DNA of 64,000 bases from NCBI RefSeq assembly GCF_024679095.1, contig NC_066515.1:22810217-22874216 (forward strand), given 5' to 3'. This stretch comes from Eriocheir sinensis. Lineage: Eukaryota; Arthropoda; Malacostraca; Decapoda; Varunidae. The notes under the pieces were generated by a model. That model ran no database searches and was not told the origin of the DNA. It saw nothing but the letters and a program-made list of their open reading frames with translations. Positions 45,730 through 59,439 of the stretch are shown in pieces; the first letter of the stretch is position 1; each line of letters begins with the position of its first letter. The position numbers and the translations under genes are program-made.

Positions 45730-46265
45730 TTTTGTTGTGATATATTTTCCTGTGTTGCGCTGTGCTGCACCTCATTCCAGCGTGTGTTGGGATCGTGGCC
45801 TCCAGACATGGTGTGATAGAGTCGTCCGCTGCTTACATTTTTATTCTGTGTTGCGTTGTTGTGTTGTCGTTTTTTATGGTGTGCGTCATTTTCCTTGTGT
45901 TGCGTTGTGTTGCTCCTCATTCCAGCGGGTATTGCGATCGTGGGCTGAAGACATCTTGTGATAGAGTCGTCCGCTGCTTACTATTTTTCTTGCGTTGTTG
46001 TGTTGTCGTTTTTTTTATGTTGTGCTTTATTTTCCTTGTGTTGCGTTGTGTTGTTTCTCATTCCAGCGGGTGTTACGATCGTGGCCTCAAGACAGCGTGT
46101 GATTGAGTCGTCCGCTGCTTACTATTTTCCTGTGTCGCGTTGTTGTGTTTTTTTATGATGTGCTTTATTTTCCTTGTGTTGCGCTGTGTTGCTCCTCATT
46201 CCAGCGTGTGTTGCGATCGTGGCCTCCAGACATCGGGTGATAGAGTCCTCCGCTGGTTACTATTT
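45730..46265. repeat. Four-unit ~141-bp tandem repeat
   Basis: The landmark CATTCCAGCG occurs at 45773, 45918, 46059 and 46197, giving periods of 145, 141 and 138 bp. Each unit reads TTTTCCTTGTGTTGCG, then CATTCCAGCG-GTGTT-CGATCGTGG, then AAGACA, then TGATAGAGTCGTCCGCTGC. Frames remain open through it because the repeat lacks stops, but no domain is seen. Confidence 0.96.
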
Positions 46266-46670
46266 TCACCTCCGTTTTCTTTCCCGCCTCTGGTCACTCT
46301 CCTTCCCTTGCCAGTCATTATCACGCTGTTCTCTTGCTCCTCTTTACTTCCTCCTTTTTCTATTTATCTCTTTGCTCCTACTCCTCTTCCTCTTCCTCGT
46401 CTTTTCGTCCTCCTTTCCTACTTTGCTCCTCTTCCTCGTTCTCTCTTCCTCATCGCCCTCTTCGTCATGTTTTCTTCCTTATTTTCTATTTTGTTCCCCT
46501 TCCTTGTTTCCTTGTTGTTTTCTTCCTCCTTCTTGTCAACCTTTTCCTTCTTATTTTCCTTTTATTGTCTTGTTTCCTACTTCAAATTTTCGTCTTTATA
46601 TCTGTTTATATTTTTTTATTTTTCGTCTACTCTACTTAAATTTTTTCTCCCTATCATTTTCCTTTCTACT

Positions 46671-46880
46671 TTCCTCCTCCTCCTCCTCCTCCTCCTCCTC
46701 CTCCTCCTCCTCCTCCTCCTCCTCCTCCTCCTCCTCCTCTTAACACGACCTCCCAGAACTTTGCAGGAAAATTACTCGTTGTCCAAGGATGGCCTGCGAT
46801 TGCTTTCAGTTTTTACCTCCAACGCTAATGCCACACTGGAAGAAGAAGAAGAGGAGGAGGAGGAGGAGGAGGAGGAGGAG
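46671..46880. repeat. Inverted (TCC)n - (GGA)n pair
   Basis: TCC triplets at 46671-46739 and GAA/GGA triplets at 46838-46880 are separated by about 100 bp. The tracts are complementary and could form a long stem. The 324-codon frame spanning them from 46140 is repeat translation (Ser/Leu/Phe, then Glu runs). Confidence 0.95.
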
Positions 46881-47082
46881 AGTAATACCTTCTTCGTAAG
46901 CCCAAACGACTCTTCCTCCTTCCTATCCTGCCTCATTTTCCTGTCTCCGAGTCGTTTTCTTCCTCCTCTGAACCTGCCTTTTGCGCCTCCTCATGCATTG
47001 ACTTCATCTCGTAGCGCTCTCTATCCTTCACTTTTTTTTCTCCTGTCTATCCTTTCCTTTCTATCTTTCCCTTTTGTCTTCC

Positions 47083-47400
47083 TTTCGACTTATGATTCTG
47101 CTCCTCCTTACTAATCTTTCATATTCTCTCCGTCTTCATTGGTCTCTCACTTTCTCCGTATTGCTTTTCTTTCTATTTATCTATGTTTTCATTTCCTCTT
47201 CTTTTCCTTTCACCTGGTAATGTCTTCGTCTATATTTCCATTTTGTTTAACTTTCAACTGATGATTCTGCTCCTCCTTACTAATCTTTCATATTCTCTAC
47301 ATCTTCATTGATCTCTCACTTTCTCTGTATTGCTTTTCTTCCTATTTATCTATGTTTTAATTTCCTCTTCTTTTCCTTTCACCTGGTAATGTCTTCGTTC
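47083..47400. repeat. 169-bp tandem duplication
   Basis: GATTCTGCTCCTCCTTACTA starts at 47094 and 47263. The units share CTTCATTG-TCTCTCACTTTCTC and CACCTGGTAATGTCTTCGT with few differences. Confidence 0.95.
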
Positions 47401-47730
47401 TTTCTCGTTTTCCACTTCTTTTGTTCAGTTTTATTTTCCACGTTCTCTTCAGTCTTGTTTTTTCCCAAGTTTCCAGGCCCTCTTCTTGCTTCCTTTCCCG
47501 TCCGCAATGACATCATCTCCTCTTCTGTGAGTGGAGTCAGTAGCTGCCGGTGTTCATGTTTTTTTCTCGATGCTGTTTAGATCGACGTTGGTTCTGGGCT
47601 GATTTTCCTACACTGGACTGGATTGGGCTGTTACTTTTTTCCCCATTGTTGCTGTTTTATTATTTGGTGTTCTTTTTTTCGTATATTAATCGTAGAATAT
47701 TTTGTTTTCATCTTTTTTTTTTCGTGGGGG

Positions 47731-47767
47731 GGAGAGAGAGAGGGGGAGAGAGAGAGGGGGAGAGAGA

Positions 47768-47816
<49 letters not shown>

Positions 47817-47905
47817 GTGGGTGGGACGTGGGTAGCAGGTGCAGGAGTACTAGTGATCCTCCTCTTCTTCTTCCTCCTCCTCCTCCTCCTCCTCCTCCTC
47901 CTCCT
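47731..47905. repeat. (GA)n followed by (TCC)n
   Basis: GA with GGGG interruptions at 47731-47814 is followed after 43 bp by TTC/TCC triplets at 47857-47905. Confidence 0.96.
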
Positions 47906-47944
47906 GAAGGTGACCCGTTTGCTTACCTTCCCTCCCCCCCCTCT

Positions 47945-47960
47945 CAGGTGTTCTCAGGTG
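47945..47960. promoter_or_regulatory. Paired CAGGTG motif, 10-bp spacing
   Basis: CAGGTGTTCTCAGGTG, with an exact copy at 59422-59437. Two E-box-type sites one helical turn apart. Confidence 0.35.
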
Positions 47961-48215
47961 AATCAAATTGGCGTTGTTATTTTTCTCCAAATTTGTCTTG
48001 TTTACGAGTTCAATATCAGTTTCTTCCTTTCTTCACTTCGGGCTTGCTTGTATATTTAGTTTGTTTGTGTGTTTGTAAATCCATCCTTGTTTATTTATGC
48101 GTCTAATTACGTGTTTGTGGCTCGAGCGTGTGTGATAGTTTTATTTATTTTATTAAGTTTCAACGCTCAGGTATTTTATTTTCGTTTTTTTTTCTTGCAT
48201 TCATTTAAAGGGATG

Positions 48216-48332
<117 letters not shown>

Positions 48333-48413
48333 GATTAATTCCTTTATGTATGTCTCTGTCGTCTGATTCTAAGCCTGAAGTGTTATATCAATTATTTCTC
48401 GATTGATAAGATC

Positions 48414-48423
48414 TGTGTGTGTT

Positions 48424-48496
<73 letters not shown>

Positions 48497-48519
48497 AGAG
48501 AGAGAGAGAGAGAGAGAGA
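48414..48519. repeat. Compound (TG)n(GA)n microsatellite
   Basis: TG at 48414-48494 (with one GTTTGTAT interruption) is followed by GA at 48497-48519. Confidence 0.97.
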
Positions 48520-48579
48520 AATGCGTTCACATTCATTATATTCGTGCACACGTAGGAATGTTCAGTGCGTGGGGGCAAT

Positions 48580-48960
48580 GGCACCGCTCCCCCTCCCCTT
48601 CACCCCTCCCCTTCACCCCCTCCCTCCCCTCCACACGCTGGGAGTGAGCCAGAATCCTCCCCCACACCCCCTCCCCCTCCTCCCCCTACTCATCACTGCT
48701 CTATGGGGATGCTGAGTGGGCAGTGTATCTTCCCCTTCACTGTTTATCTGATAAGGCGAGGGAGGCAAGACGTGCTGCAGGACTCGGCCTTCTACATATC
48801 CATTAATGTGACCTTTACGAGAAGTGATGGATACACTCCCTCCCATCACCTGCTCTCCTCCTCCTCCTCCCTTCCTTCCTCTTCACCCCTTCTTACAGTG
48901 CTGGTGAGGAAGGAGGAGGAAAAGGAGGAGTGAGAGGAGGAAGAGGAGGCCTTACGTCAC
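48580..48960. other. C-rich then mixed sequence, no gene supported
   Basis: CCCCTCCCC words at 48590-48690, TCC at 48855-48880 and GGA at 48910-48945. A 122-codon frame has no domain. Confidence 0.45.
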
Positions 48961-49009
48961 CCTGGGAGGAGTTGGCGTTCGCTGACCCTGCAGAAGAGCG
49001 CCCCGGCAG

Positions 49010-49460
49010 GCCCATCAGCGCAACCTGGAATTAGACTACATCCAGACCAGCTTCCAGAGTCGGGTTTGGCGGGCGTTTCCCGGAGCGCGGGGCCGAGCGA
49101 ACCGTGCACGTGTCCCGGTCTTGCGGCAGGCACTGGGCCAGCGAAGGGGGGGGAGGGGGCTTGTCCTGACAATACAGACACGACTCTTGGTCCTTGAACA
49201 CCTGTAAATCTCCGCCCTTCATCCATTTGCATCACAAATCATCAATGATTTACTTTAATAGGTTTCTCTAATCAGTTTATTATGCGGCGTATGCATAAAG
49301 GTGTGCTCGGTCCTTATGTGTTTGATATATGACACCTGGACGCGCACAACACCCCTCTCGTTAACGGTGCCTCCCAGCTGATGCGCCCCCTCGGCGGCAC
49401 CTCAGCGGCAGCGGCGGGCGCGGGGCAGCGCCGCGGCCCGCCAGTCCGCCGCCGCCTCGT
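49010..49460. promoter_or_regulatory. CpG-rich block, possible promoter
   Basis: Two GC-rich, CpG-dense patches: 49060-49150 (CCCGGAGCGCGGGGCCGAGCG, GCACGTG) and 49380-49460 (GGCAGCGGCGGGCGCGGGGC). An AT-rich homeodomain-site stretch lies between them (AATCATCAATGATTTAC at 49231). No exon with splice sites could be fixed. Function is inferred. Confidence 0.3.
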
Positions 49461-49859
49461 CCATCACCCGCTCCAGACGTTCATAGTTAATTGCTACTTC
49501 CCCGGTATTGATCTAGAGGAGCTTGTTAGCGTACGGGCCATTGAACGCCCGCAAATGAACTTCGTGCGTGGGGTTGCAAGGAGGCAGCAAGGAGGCTCCC
49601 GCGTGGCCCTCCGCCTCCCGCGAAGCAGCAGAGTCTTCCCGCCTCAGGACGCCAGTACCCCCACGCGAGGGCCGGGAGGAAAAAATCAATGACCGAAACA
49701 CGCAGAAATGACTCAACTTAGAACACAGCGGCGTGCGTCTGGGCGGAACGCTGCGGCTGCCCGGCTCCATGATTAATACGTGAAAGTCCTGTGTTGTGCC
49801 GACGGTCATACGCTGCTCTGTATGCACTGCTTTACACTCTCAAAATGGGGGGAGCAAGG

Positions 49860-50980
49860 AGAGGGGCGTTACTGAGGGAGATCCGCTGGAATGATGGATA
49901 GGGTCATTCCGTCCCTCCCCTCCTTTCCCTTCTTGCTCTCCCTCCTTCCTTCCTTTTCCCCGATGTTCTTGTGTGTGGGTCAAGTGCCGTTTTACGTGTT
50001 AATGCCTTGGGGTTATTGACACTAGTGCTGGTGTTGTGGGTACTGGATATAGCGGTTAGGCTCTGTTATTTTTTTTGTTACAGAACTATGGTGTTAACTT
50101 TGGGAATGTTTTTATGGTGATTGAAAGAAAGTAGAATACCGCTAAAAAGTACTTACACTATAATTGTGGGTTTCCTATTCACGATGCTCAGTTGTTTCAC
50201 GTACTAGTTGTAGTTCGTATATCCACTGCTTGTATGCGCCCTTCTGTACCTGTTTTAGCGACTCCGTGTACTTACTGTAGCGGTTCTTCTTTCGCTGTGA
50301 CGTTATTGGGTTAGCAGTATTGTGGTGATGGTGGTCTGGTGGCGGTGGTGCTGGTGGTAATGGGTCTCTGTGGTGATGACGAACGCGCAAGATACCATAA
50401 CGTGTAGATAACGATAGTATTGTGGCTGTAGTTACTTCTCTTTGCGTTATGCTTCAAGGTAACGATGGTGGTGGCGTGTTACAGAGACGTCGTTACGGAG
50501 TTTTTGTATCTGTAATATGGCTTTGTTACGAGTGCTGAGTGTGGGTATTTTTTTATAATTCAAGGGACCTCGTAAGGTTATCGTGACGGTGGCGATGGTT
50601 AATGTTATGGAGCGTCGTTAGGAAGTATTGGTGGCGGTGTTGTGGTTGTGGTTTTGTTTCCCTTGCATTGTAGTGATCTCGTAAGGTTATGGTAACACTG
50701 AGCCGATTCCACAGTCCAACACAGCGTCTTCGTAACAGCCCGAACCAAACTCTAGAATCCCATACAATCCAAAATGGTGAGGTCTTCGATGCCACACTAA
50801 ATACACAAGACTTTTCCCGTATAGTTTCATCAAATTTGTGAACTTAAATATAAACACCAGACACTATACAAGGAAATCTCGAAGGCTTTGGTATTGGTTT
50901 GGGAGCTTACTAACCCGTCATGGGGAACTGTGAAACTGGCCCACTGTCGATGGTTTGTGATGGAGCGTCGTTAGGAGGTG
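49860..50980. other. Low-complexity GGTGG/GTTGTGG region with a small repeat
   Basis: GT- and GGT-rich wording at 50010-50700. The phrase ATGGAGCGTCGTTAGGA occurs at about 50608 and TGGAGCGTCGTTAGGAGGTG at about 50961, and CTCGTAAGGTTA recurs near 50570 and 50687, so pieces are duplicated. No gene. Confidence 0.55.
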
Positions 50981-50984
50981 TCGG

Positions 50985-51045
50985 CGGTGTCAGGGCGGCG
51001 GTGGCAGGGCGGCGGTGGCAGGGCGGCGGTGTCAGGGCGGCAGAG
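50985..51045. repeat. 14-bp GC-rich minisatellite
   Basis: About four units of GTGGCAGGGCGGCG / GTGTCAGGGCGGCG. Confidence 0.93.
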
Positions 51046-51232
51046 TAATGGTAATGGGAGGAGCGGCGGCGTTAATGGCTGTCACTTCGACGTCCCGGAG
51101 CTCGATCCTTGAAGATAAAAGGCGAAGGTGCCAAACTGTCTACCTGTGTACTGGAGGAAAGGAGACCCCCACGCACCCTACCTGTCCTCTCCGCCGCACA
51201 CCTGTCTGTCGGGCCATTTGTCTCTTCTTCAC

Positions 51233-51345
51233 CCTCCTCCTCCTCCTCCTCCTCCTCCTCCTCCTCCTCCTCCTCCTCCTCCTCCTCCTCCTCCTCCTCC
51301 TCCTCCTCCTCCTCCTCCACTTCCTCCTCCTCCTCCTCTTCCTCT
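51233..51345. repeat. (TCC)n microsatellite, ~105 bp
   Basis: More than 30 TCC triplets with a CCACTTCC interruption near 51318. Serine, proline and leucine runs in the three frames are repeat translation. Confidence 0.98.
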
Positions 51346-51349
51346 TTCA

Positions 51350-52670
51350 CCGTTCCTCGAGTTAAAATTCCCGTCAGTAAAATATTCAACTTCGGGCCGA
51401 GGGCTAAGCGGATGAAGTTATTACATTCTTTTGTTTTGAGCACGAAAACAAATCGCCTCTGCCATTTTCCTTGATAATCAGCGGGGTGATATATGAGAGA
51501 AGAATAATATGGCGGACTCCAGCCCATGAAAAATATGAATCCCATCCCCCCTTCCTGGCTTTTAATGACTCCAAGCACACCCATTAAAAAGTACACTCAC
51601 TTACACGACACTAATGGCAGAAGCCGTCTTTTAATTTTAGCCTACCAGAGATGATAGTTACAGAGAGAAATGCCTTGTATAATTAGTTCTAAGAGATTAC
51701 CCCGACAGCTGAGATATAGAGCGGTCAGGTACAAAAGGGACTAAGTACAAGGTGGGCAGTGCACGTCGGGGCCGAAGCGCACGTGAAAAAGTACGTTCAT
51801 AAGCAGGCAGGTAACAGGTAAGAACACAGGAGCATTAAGGACGCCGAAAATTAACTCCGAGGCGGAAAATGTACATGGCAATTAACGATGTGATTATGTA
51901 CTTGATGAAGCTAAGTGCAAAGTGGATGATGATTACAGAACAGGCGAGGGGGAGCAGGTGAGGGGCCGGGACAGGTGAGATAGAGGCCCAACAAAACGCG
52001 TGGTGAGGCCGGCCCAGATAAAACAATGGATACGAATAAAAATGTGTAAAATGTGGGATAGAGAAGAAGAGCGCGATAACTTTAAACAACAAAATATATA
52101 TGAATAGGAGAGCGTGCAGTAAAATAGATAGTGAAGAAAAGAATAGAGGCGAAGAACGCGAGGCTCAGAAAACGATCCCGAAAATGAAGGTTAAAGACAC
52201 AGAGAAACAAAAACTTGAACACGAACTTATCTTTTTTTGTCGTATTATTCACCCGCATTGATTATATCCAAAGTCTGCAGAACCTAACATAACTTATAGC
52301 AGCCAAGTCACTAAAGCTGGAAAGGCTGGCCAGTCCAACACCTGGATCGAGTAGTCCCTAATTAGCACTTCCACCTGTCTGAGTGACCCGCCGCGCCGCC
52401 CCAGCCCTCGCCGCGGGCATGGGGAGCCAGTTCAGGACCGCTCATGGCTGTTTGAACTCTGCAGTAGGTTCATAATATTGAAGAAAACGACTCGCAACCG
52501 GACCGTTCGGGTAAAAAGAGGACCGGGCGCATTCCTCGGAGAATGTGTTACGAATATATATACTTAGTGTTTTTTTAGCCCTCGTCTTCTCCCCTGCTGC
52601 AAAGAACCATCCCAGCCATATCATGCCTCGTATCACGCCGGGCATCACCTCCCTTCCCTGATGAGATGAC
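51350..52670. other. Unique sequence, no gene seen
   Basis: Mixed sequence. A CpG-rich spot lies at 52385-52425 (CCGCCGCGCCGCCCCAGCC). No domain in any frame. Confidence 0.4.
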
Positions 52671-52719
52671 TCCGCCGACACGACCTCTCACCCACCCTTA
52701 CGATGACCTTCCCTCCGCC

Positions 52720-52805
52720 GCCCTCCTCCTCTCCGCCTCGCCCCTTGCCCGCCCGCCCACCCCGCCCCTTGCCCGCCCGCACCGCCCCGGACACAAAACG
52801 CTTCC
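52720..52805. other. C-rich GC-box-like sequence
   Basis: The phrase CGCCCCTTGCCCGCCCGC is tandemly duplicated (around 52738 and 52763), then CACCGCCCC. A promoter-like or minisatellite origin cannot be separated. Confidence 0.4.
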
Positions 52806-52877
52806 CGTGGCCCTCGGCTATGGTAACTGCTTGCTATACCTCCCTCAATCCTTCATGTGTGTATATATATATAATAC

Positions 52878-52900
52878 TTATTTATTTATTTATTTATTTT
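52878..52900. repeat. (TTTA)n tetranucleotide tract
   Basis: About five and a half TTTA units. Confidence 0.95.
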
Positions 52901-53466
52901 TACTTTTTGTTTTTTCGTGTGTGAAGGGCGTAAAATATATTACCGAATCCTTGGTTACTTCTCATCAATCATTCTAGTCTGAATTTTCTTACAATTGTTA
53001 TTTCAAATTTGTGACAACGTGAACAAGTCTGTAAATTCGCCTCATGTTTTCGTATGCATTAAGTGTTTCTTTATGTCTTCACCTTTTAATCACCGGCTTC
53101 TTTAAAGGAAACAAATACTATAAACAGAGCCAAAGCCTTTACAGAGAGGCGCGACTCTCCTCACCTCGCCACGGAGACGCCATTCATCACTCACGTCGGG
53201 GAAAAGACGAGTCCGTGCGCCCTTCACAGCGTCTGGGTGCTGGTGGAGGGTAGGGGAGGAGAGAAGGGGAGCGGGTGAGGTGTGTCAGGTGAGCGGTGAA
53301 GCGTTAATATACCCGTCTGATGATGATGCTTGGCTCAGGCTTTGGCGGCTCCGGTGTGTAAATACTACTTAAACTGAAGCTTTTCCGAGATAGGTGTTTT
53401 CTTTCTTTTTCCTTTTTTGTGCTTTTTTTCCCTTTTTCTTCTCGTTCCTCTCCTTCTTTTCCTTTT

Positions 53467-53648
<182 letters not shown>

Positions 53649-53649
53649 G

Positions 53650-54600
53650 AAAAGCCTTACCCTATATTTTGACAGATTAAATCTCTCCTCGGTGTATTTT
53701 TCAGCAATCTTCCCGACTACTCTCCGTTCTGCCCAAATCACTTCGTTATCTCGACCTTCATTTAATTCTTACATAGTAGCATCGTTCATCTCCTTAGACG
53801 TCACACCGTGGACCTTAACTTTCCTTTATTTTACACCCGTTTCCTTCACTTCTCCCAAATTCTGTAAGAGGCAAAGGTCGTGTTATCAATTAATTTTCCT
53901 CCAGGTAACTCATCATGGCCCACCACTACGGGACAGGTGAGACAGGGGGACGAAAATAGAGTTCAGGTCGTGTATTGATTCTGCGTAATGAACAGGTGGG
54001 CAAGATTCATAAACGTGTGATGGTTATGTTGGGTCGTTTATCTCGCCGCTGTACAGGTATCGTGACCGCCACCCCCCGCCCCTCGTACTCCTTGGCTGTG
54101 TGTATTACGTTCATCCTCTCCCCCCGCTCGTCTATCTTAACGCCTCTTCCGCTCTGCCCTCCTCCTAATCTTCCTGTTATCTCTTCCCTCCCTTGCTGAT
54201 ACAATTTACTTCAGTTTTCCTCGCGTTTTTCCTACTGAAGATTATTTCTTTAGTATTTTCCTTGCTTCTTGGTTCTTCCTATTTCTTTTTTTGTGTTTTC
54301 TCACCTAAGTGCTCTGTTTAAGATCCAACAGTTATTTTCTTTCTAATTTTCCTTGTTTCTTTCCAAGAACAGTTTTCCCGCCATTCCTCTGCACAATTTC
54401 CTCCGAGTTTTCCTCCTTTTTTGTCGTGTATTCGCGTCTGGCTCATTCATTAACCTCTCTATCTATTTTCTTCCTTTTCTTTTCCTGTAAAATATTTGCT
54501 GATTATATGTCGACCTGTTAAAGTTACTTTGTGTAATATTTATATATAAATAAGAAAAGCAGTTTATGAAATGAACGTAAACTTAACCAATTCTAAGAAA
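53650..54600. other. Pyrimidine-rich unique sequence, no gene seen
   Basis: C/T-rich at 54080-54500. Leu/Phe/Ser frames lack domains. Confidence 0.45.
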
Positions 54601-55200
54601 AAATATTGATTTGAAAATCTTCATACAAAATGGGAACTACAAAACTGTTCATATTTGCAATTACTTTCCCGTACTATATGTTTATACTTAATACCGACAA
54701 ATGGCAATATAACATCCCAGAGGAGCGTCTGTCGTGTGTCTGTGCACGGGTGTTGGGCGCAGACGGCGGCGTGTTCGTTAATGAAGAGAAATTTCAGAGA
54801 ATCAAGTTGCAGGGAAGGGGCGGGGCGTCACGGAAATTGACAGTCGTCGGCCAGGCTGTGCTGTATAGTTCCTCCAAGTATTGTTTTGTGGGCAAGAACA
54901 TAATATAAATATGCCATGAAATTAAGAACACATTTAAGGACATTCAAGAAACTGTTTTGTATAGAATATTTAAATAAAAACCTGGGATAAAATATATTCC
55001 TCATAATATAATTTAGATTAACAAGGAATATCGTTAATCCTATGATAAGTAGCTTGATTTAAGACTTCCTGGTCCATTCACTTATCTTATTATGAAGTAA
55101 TCATCCTGAAGCTGTTTAAGTAATGAAAATTTGACATGAGTATCAGTTCTAAACAAACGTATTTTTGCTAAGGTAGTATTTTCAGCTTAATATTTTCAAA
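54600..55200. other. AT-rich unique sequence, no gene supported
   Basis: A 92-codon frame at 54630-54908 has ordinary composition but no recognisable motif, splice context or family. Confidence 0.4.
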
Positions 55201-55210
55201 CCTAATCCCC

Positions 55211-55457
<247 letters not shown>

Positions 55458-55843
55458 CACCTATCATCTTCCCTTCTCTTCTTCCTTCAGCTCGTTTTCC
55501 TCCTACTTTTCCAAAACTTTCCTTGAACCTCAGAAAATGTTACTACGTTAAATTCCACTTCATAACGACAACACTTGAAGCTGAAACATTAAGGATTAAT
55601 AGTTAAGTAATGTTAAATAAAAGGACAAACTAAATTAAACCTTCATTTATAGTACAATGGAGCAGTTATCTACCCCTAAGGGTGCCTAAATGACTTTGAG
55701 AACTTTGTGGTTTATCAGTGGCATAATTAGATTGTGTAAGAGAGAAGAAGAAAAATTATGTGTCTTATATTATCTTATGTCTACGCAAAAGGGCTGTTGT
55801 GATATATTGAAAACACTAACAAACCTGAACTGGCATCTTTCAT

Positions 55844-55844
<1 letters not shown>

Positions 55845-55878
<34 letters not shown>
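55845..55878. repeat. (AG)n microsatellite
   Basis: About 34 bp of AG, the only G-strand dinucleotide tract in the rightmost 14 kb. Confidence 0.97.
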
Positions 55879-55881
<3 letters not shown>

Positions 55882-56190
55882 AATATTTAAAGTTTATTTT
55901 AATGAGTCGGACATGCTAATTATTTACCTGGAAACATAAATAGATAAATGAGCGGGCAGGTAATCGTGCTTCATCACACCTTAATTAAAACATCATCAGC
56001 TGCCGTCTGCATAACTCGCCTTGATGATTAGATAATTGACACAACCTGAATACCTCGTGATTACCTGGCAGACTCACCTGTAATGGCCCCTCCCACCTGT
56101 CCCTCCCTCCTCTTCTTCCTCCTCCTCCTCTTTTTGCTCCTCCTTTACCTCCTCTTACTCCTTCCTCTGGTTCATACTTTGTTTCGTTTT

Positions 56191-57480
<1,290 letters not shown>

Positions 57481-57494
57481 GTACTTTATATTCT

Positions 57495-57740
57495 TTGTGT
57501 CTCCCTTTTTTTCTTCTTTTTTCTTCTTTTTTTCTTTTTCTTTTCCTTTTCTTCTTTCTTTCCTGTTTTTCTTCTTCTTCTTCTTCTATATTCTTCATTT
57601 TCCTCTAATTCTTCTTTGACTTCTGGTACTTCTCTCATCTTCCGTTTTCCCCTATTCCTCTCTTTTCATCATCATCCTCATCATCCTTCTAATCCTTATC
57701 CTCATCTTCCTCCTCCTTACCCTTCTCCTCATCCTCCATT
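57495..57740. repeat. (TTC)/(TTTC) pyrimidine region
   Basis: TTTTTC and TTC words to 57590, then TCATCATCC/TCCTCC words to 57740. Confidence 0.85.
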
Positions 57741-57759
57741 TTAGCCTTCAGAATAGTAA

Positions 57760-58610
57760 CACAGGGAATCGCTGAGCAGTTGTTGCCGAGGATCATTTAC
57801 TCTTAACCAACTCGTAAGCGTTTGTCTGATATGATGCGGCAACAAATCTCTCGCTTGTTTTGGATCTGGTCTACGTAGGTGCGGTTCCCAGGGTGTTGTT
57901 AGCATATATTCTTTTAGTGAGAGTCGTGTTGGGATATTCTTTAAAACACTTATCTGCGGCAATAAACTCCTCCAGTGTTTTTACTAGTTATGGTTCGCGT
58001 GTGTGTTTGTTGTTGATATCCTTTTTTTTCTTTACTTTTATGCCTATCTAGTCAGGGGAACTCTTGTAATTGTTCTTTTTTTAAGGGCGCGGTCGGCAAA
58101 TTTGGTGTTCTTCAATTTACACTTTCTGTCTACTGCACTAAAACAGTAGCCATTTAAAGACCAGTGTTTATGTTCGATGCAGAATAAACTCAACGTTGAA
58201 AATCATTGTCTAGTTAGTATTTTCTATTGGTTAGGATTATAGTTCATGTTGACGTTGATGTTCGATGTTTGTGTAGCTAGAAGAATGATTATTTTTTAGT
58301 ATTCAGAAGCAAAGTAATGAACCAAAAGTTAATGAAGCGAGGACAGGCTCTCTAGGAAAGTACTTTGTTTAATTAATACTTCCTTTATATTTTTCCACTT
58401 GTTATGGTTGATTGTTATCCCTCCCAATGTACATGTAGTTTCTTTCTGACTTCAAAATGTTTATCGCGGGTTAGTTTATTAGTCCTCAACATTAATATAC
58501 TAAACTTAAGAAGCTTGTTAAATATTGTTGTGTTTTATTAATAGAAATTAGTCTTAAGTATGTTAGGATTTATTACAAGGAAGGAGATATGTCCTGAGTT
58601 GTGGACCATT
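57760..58610. other. Unique AT-rich sequence, no gene seen
   Basis: Stops in all frames. No repeat clear enough to call. Confidence 0.4.
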
Positions 58611-58613
58611 AAA

Positions 58614-58811
<198 letters not shown>

Positions 58812-58859
58812 GTTTCACACACACAGGTATCACGGCCCAACCTGCCAGGAAGTATGACT

Positions 58860-59275
58860 AATTAAAACTCATTAACACAATAATTACAGCGGCGAGACCT
58901 TAAGCTCACTATTTATTGCACAGCGCGGCCTTAAAACTCCCCATTTAGCGTCTTGGAACCCCTTAGTTTGCGGCAGTAACTAACTTTACCTAATAGTCTT
59001 ATGAGCGGGCTCCTGACGCTTGAAAAAGGGCGTGGAGTTTTCTCTTCTTTTTGTTTAAGATGATATGTTGTTTTGTTCTGATTTCTTTTTCGTACTCCGT
59101 TTTGCTTTTCACAGTTTCTTTTTATTTGTAGTAGATTTTTTTATACTTTATTTTTGTTTGTTCGTCTTTTTTTTTGTGTGTGTGGCATCTGTCGTATGAA
59201 TGGGGTCAAGATGCTATCGACGTGACTTGCATTGTATTATGTATCGACAGACTTTTTTTTTAATGCACACGACTT
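58860..59275. other. Unique T-rich sequence, no gene seen
   Basis: Mixed then T-rich. No gene. Confidence 0.4.
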
Positions 59276-59278
59276 ACT

Positions 59279-59279
<1 letters not shown>

Positions 59280-59316
<37 letters not shown>

Positions 59317-59321
59317 AATTT

Positions 59322-59353
<32 letters not shown>
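59280..59353. repeat. (AC)n then (CT)n
   Basis: AC at 59280-59314, ten bases of TTAATTTAAA, then CT at 59325-59353. Confidence 0.97.
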
Positions 59354-59357
<4 letters not shown>

Positions 59358-59421
59358 TTTAAAGGAGTTTAACTTTAGATAAAGGTAATTCTTCAAGGTA
59401 GCGAGACCAATTAGCAGTCGA

Positions 59422-59437
59422 CAGGTGTTCTCAGGTG
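59422..59437. promoter_or_regulatory. Paired CAGGTG motif, 10-bp spacing
   Basis: Exact copy of the 16-mer at 47945-47960. Confidence 0.35.
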
Positions 59438-59439
59438 CT

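Noticed and set aside
46140..47114. 324-codon open frame, the longest in the window
   Set aside because: It runs through the 141-bp array, pyrimidine-rich DNA, (TCC)n and (GGA)n. The translation is Leu/Ser/Phe runs and then Glu runs, typical of repeat translation.
52857..52905. TATATATATA/TTTA stretch as a possible LINE tail or promoter
   Set aside because: No coding remnant or target-site duplication flanks it. It reads as a simple AT repeat.
54630..54908. 92-codon frame with protein-like composition
   Set aside because: It lies in AT-rich DNA with no recognisable family or splice context and ends in repetitive AT sequence.
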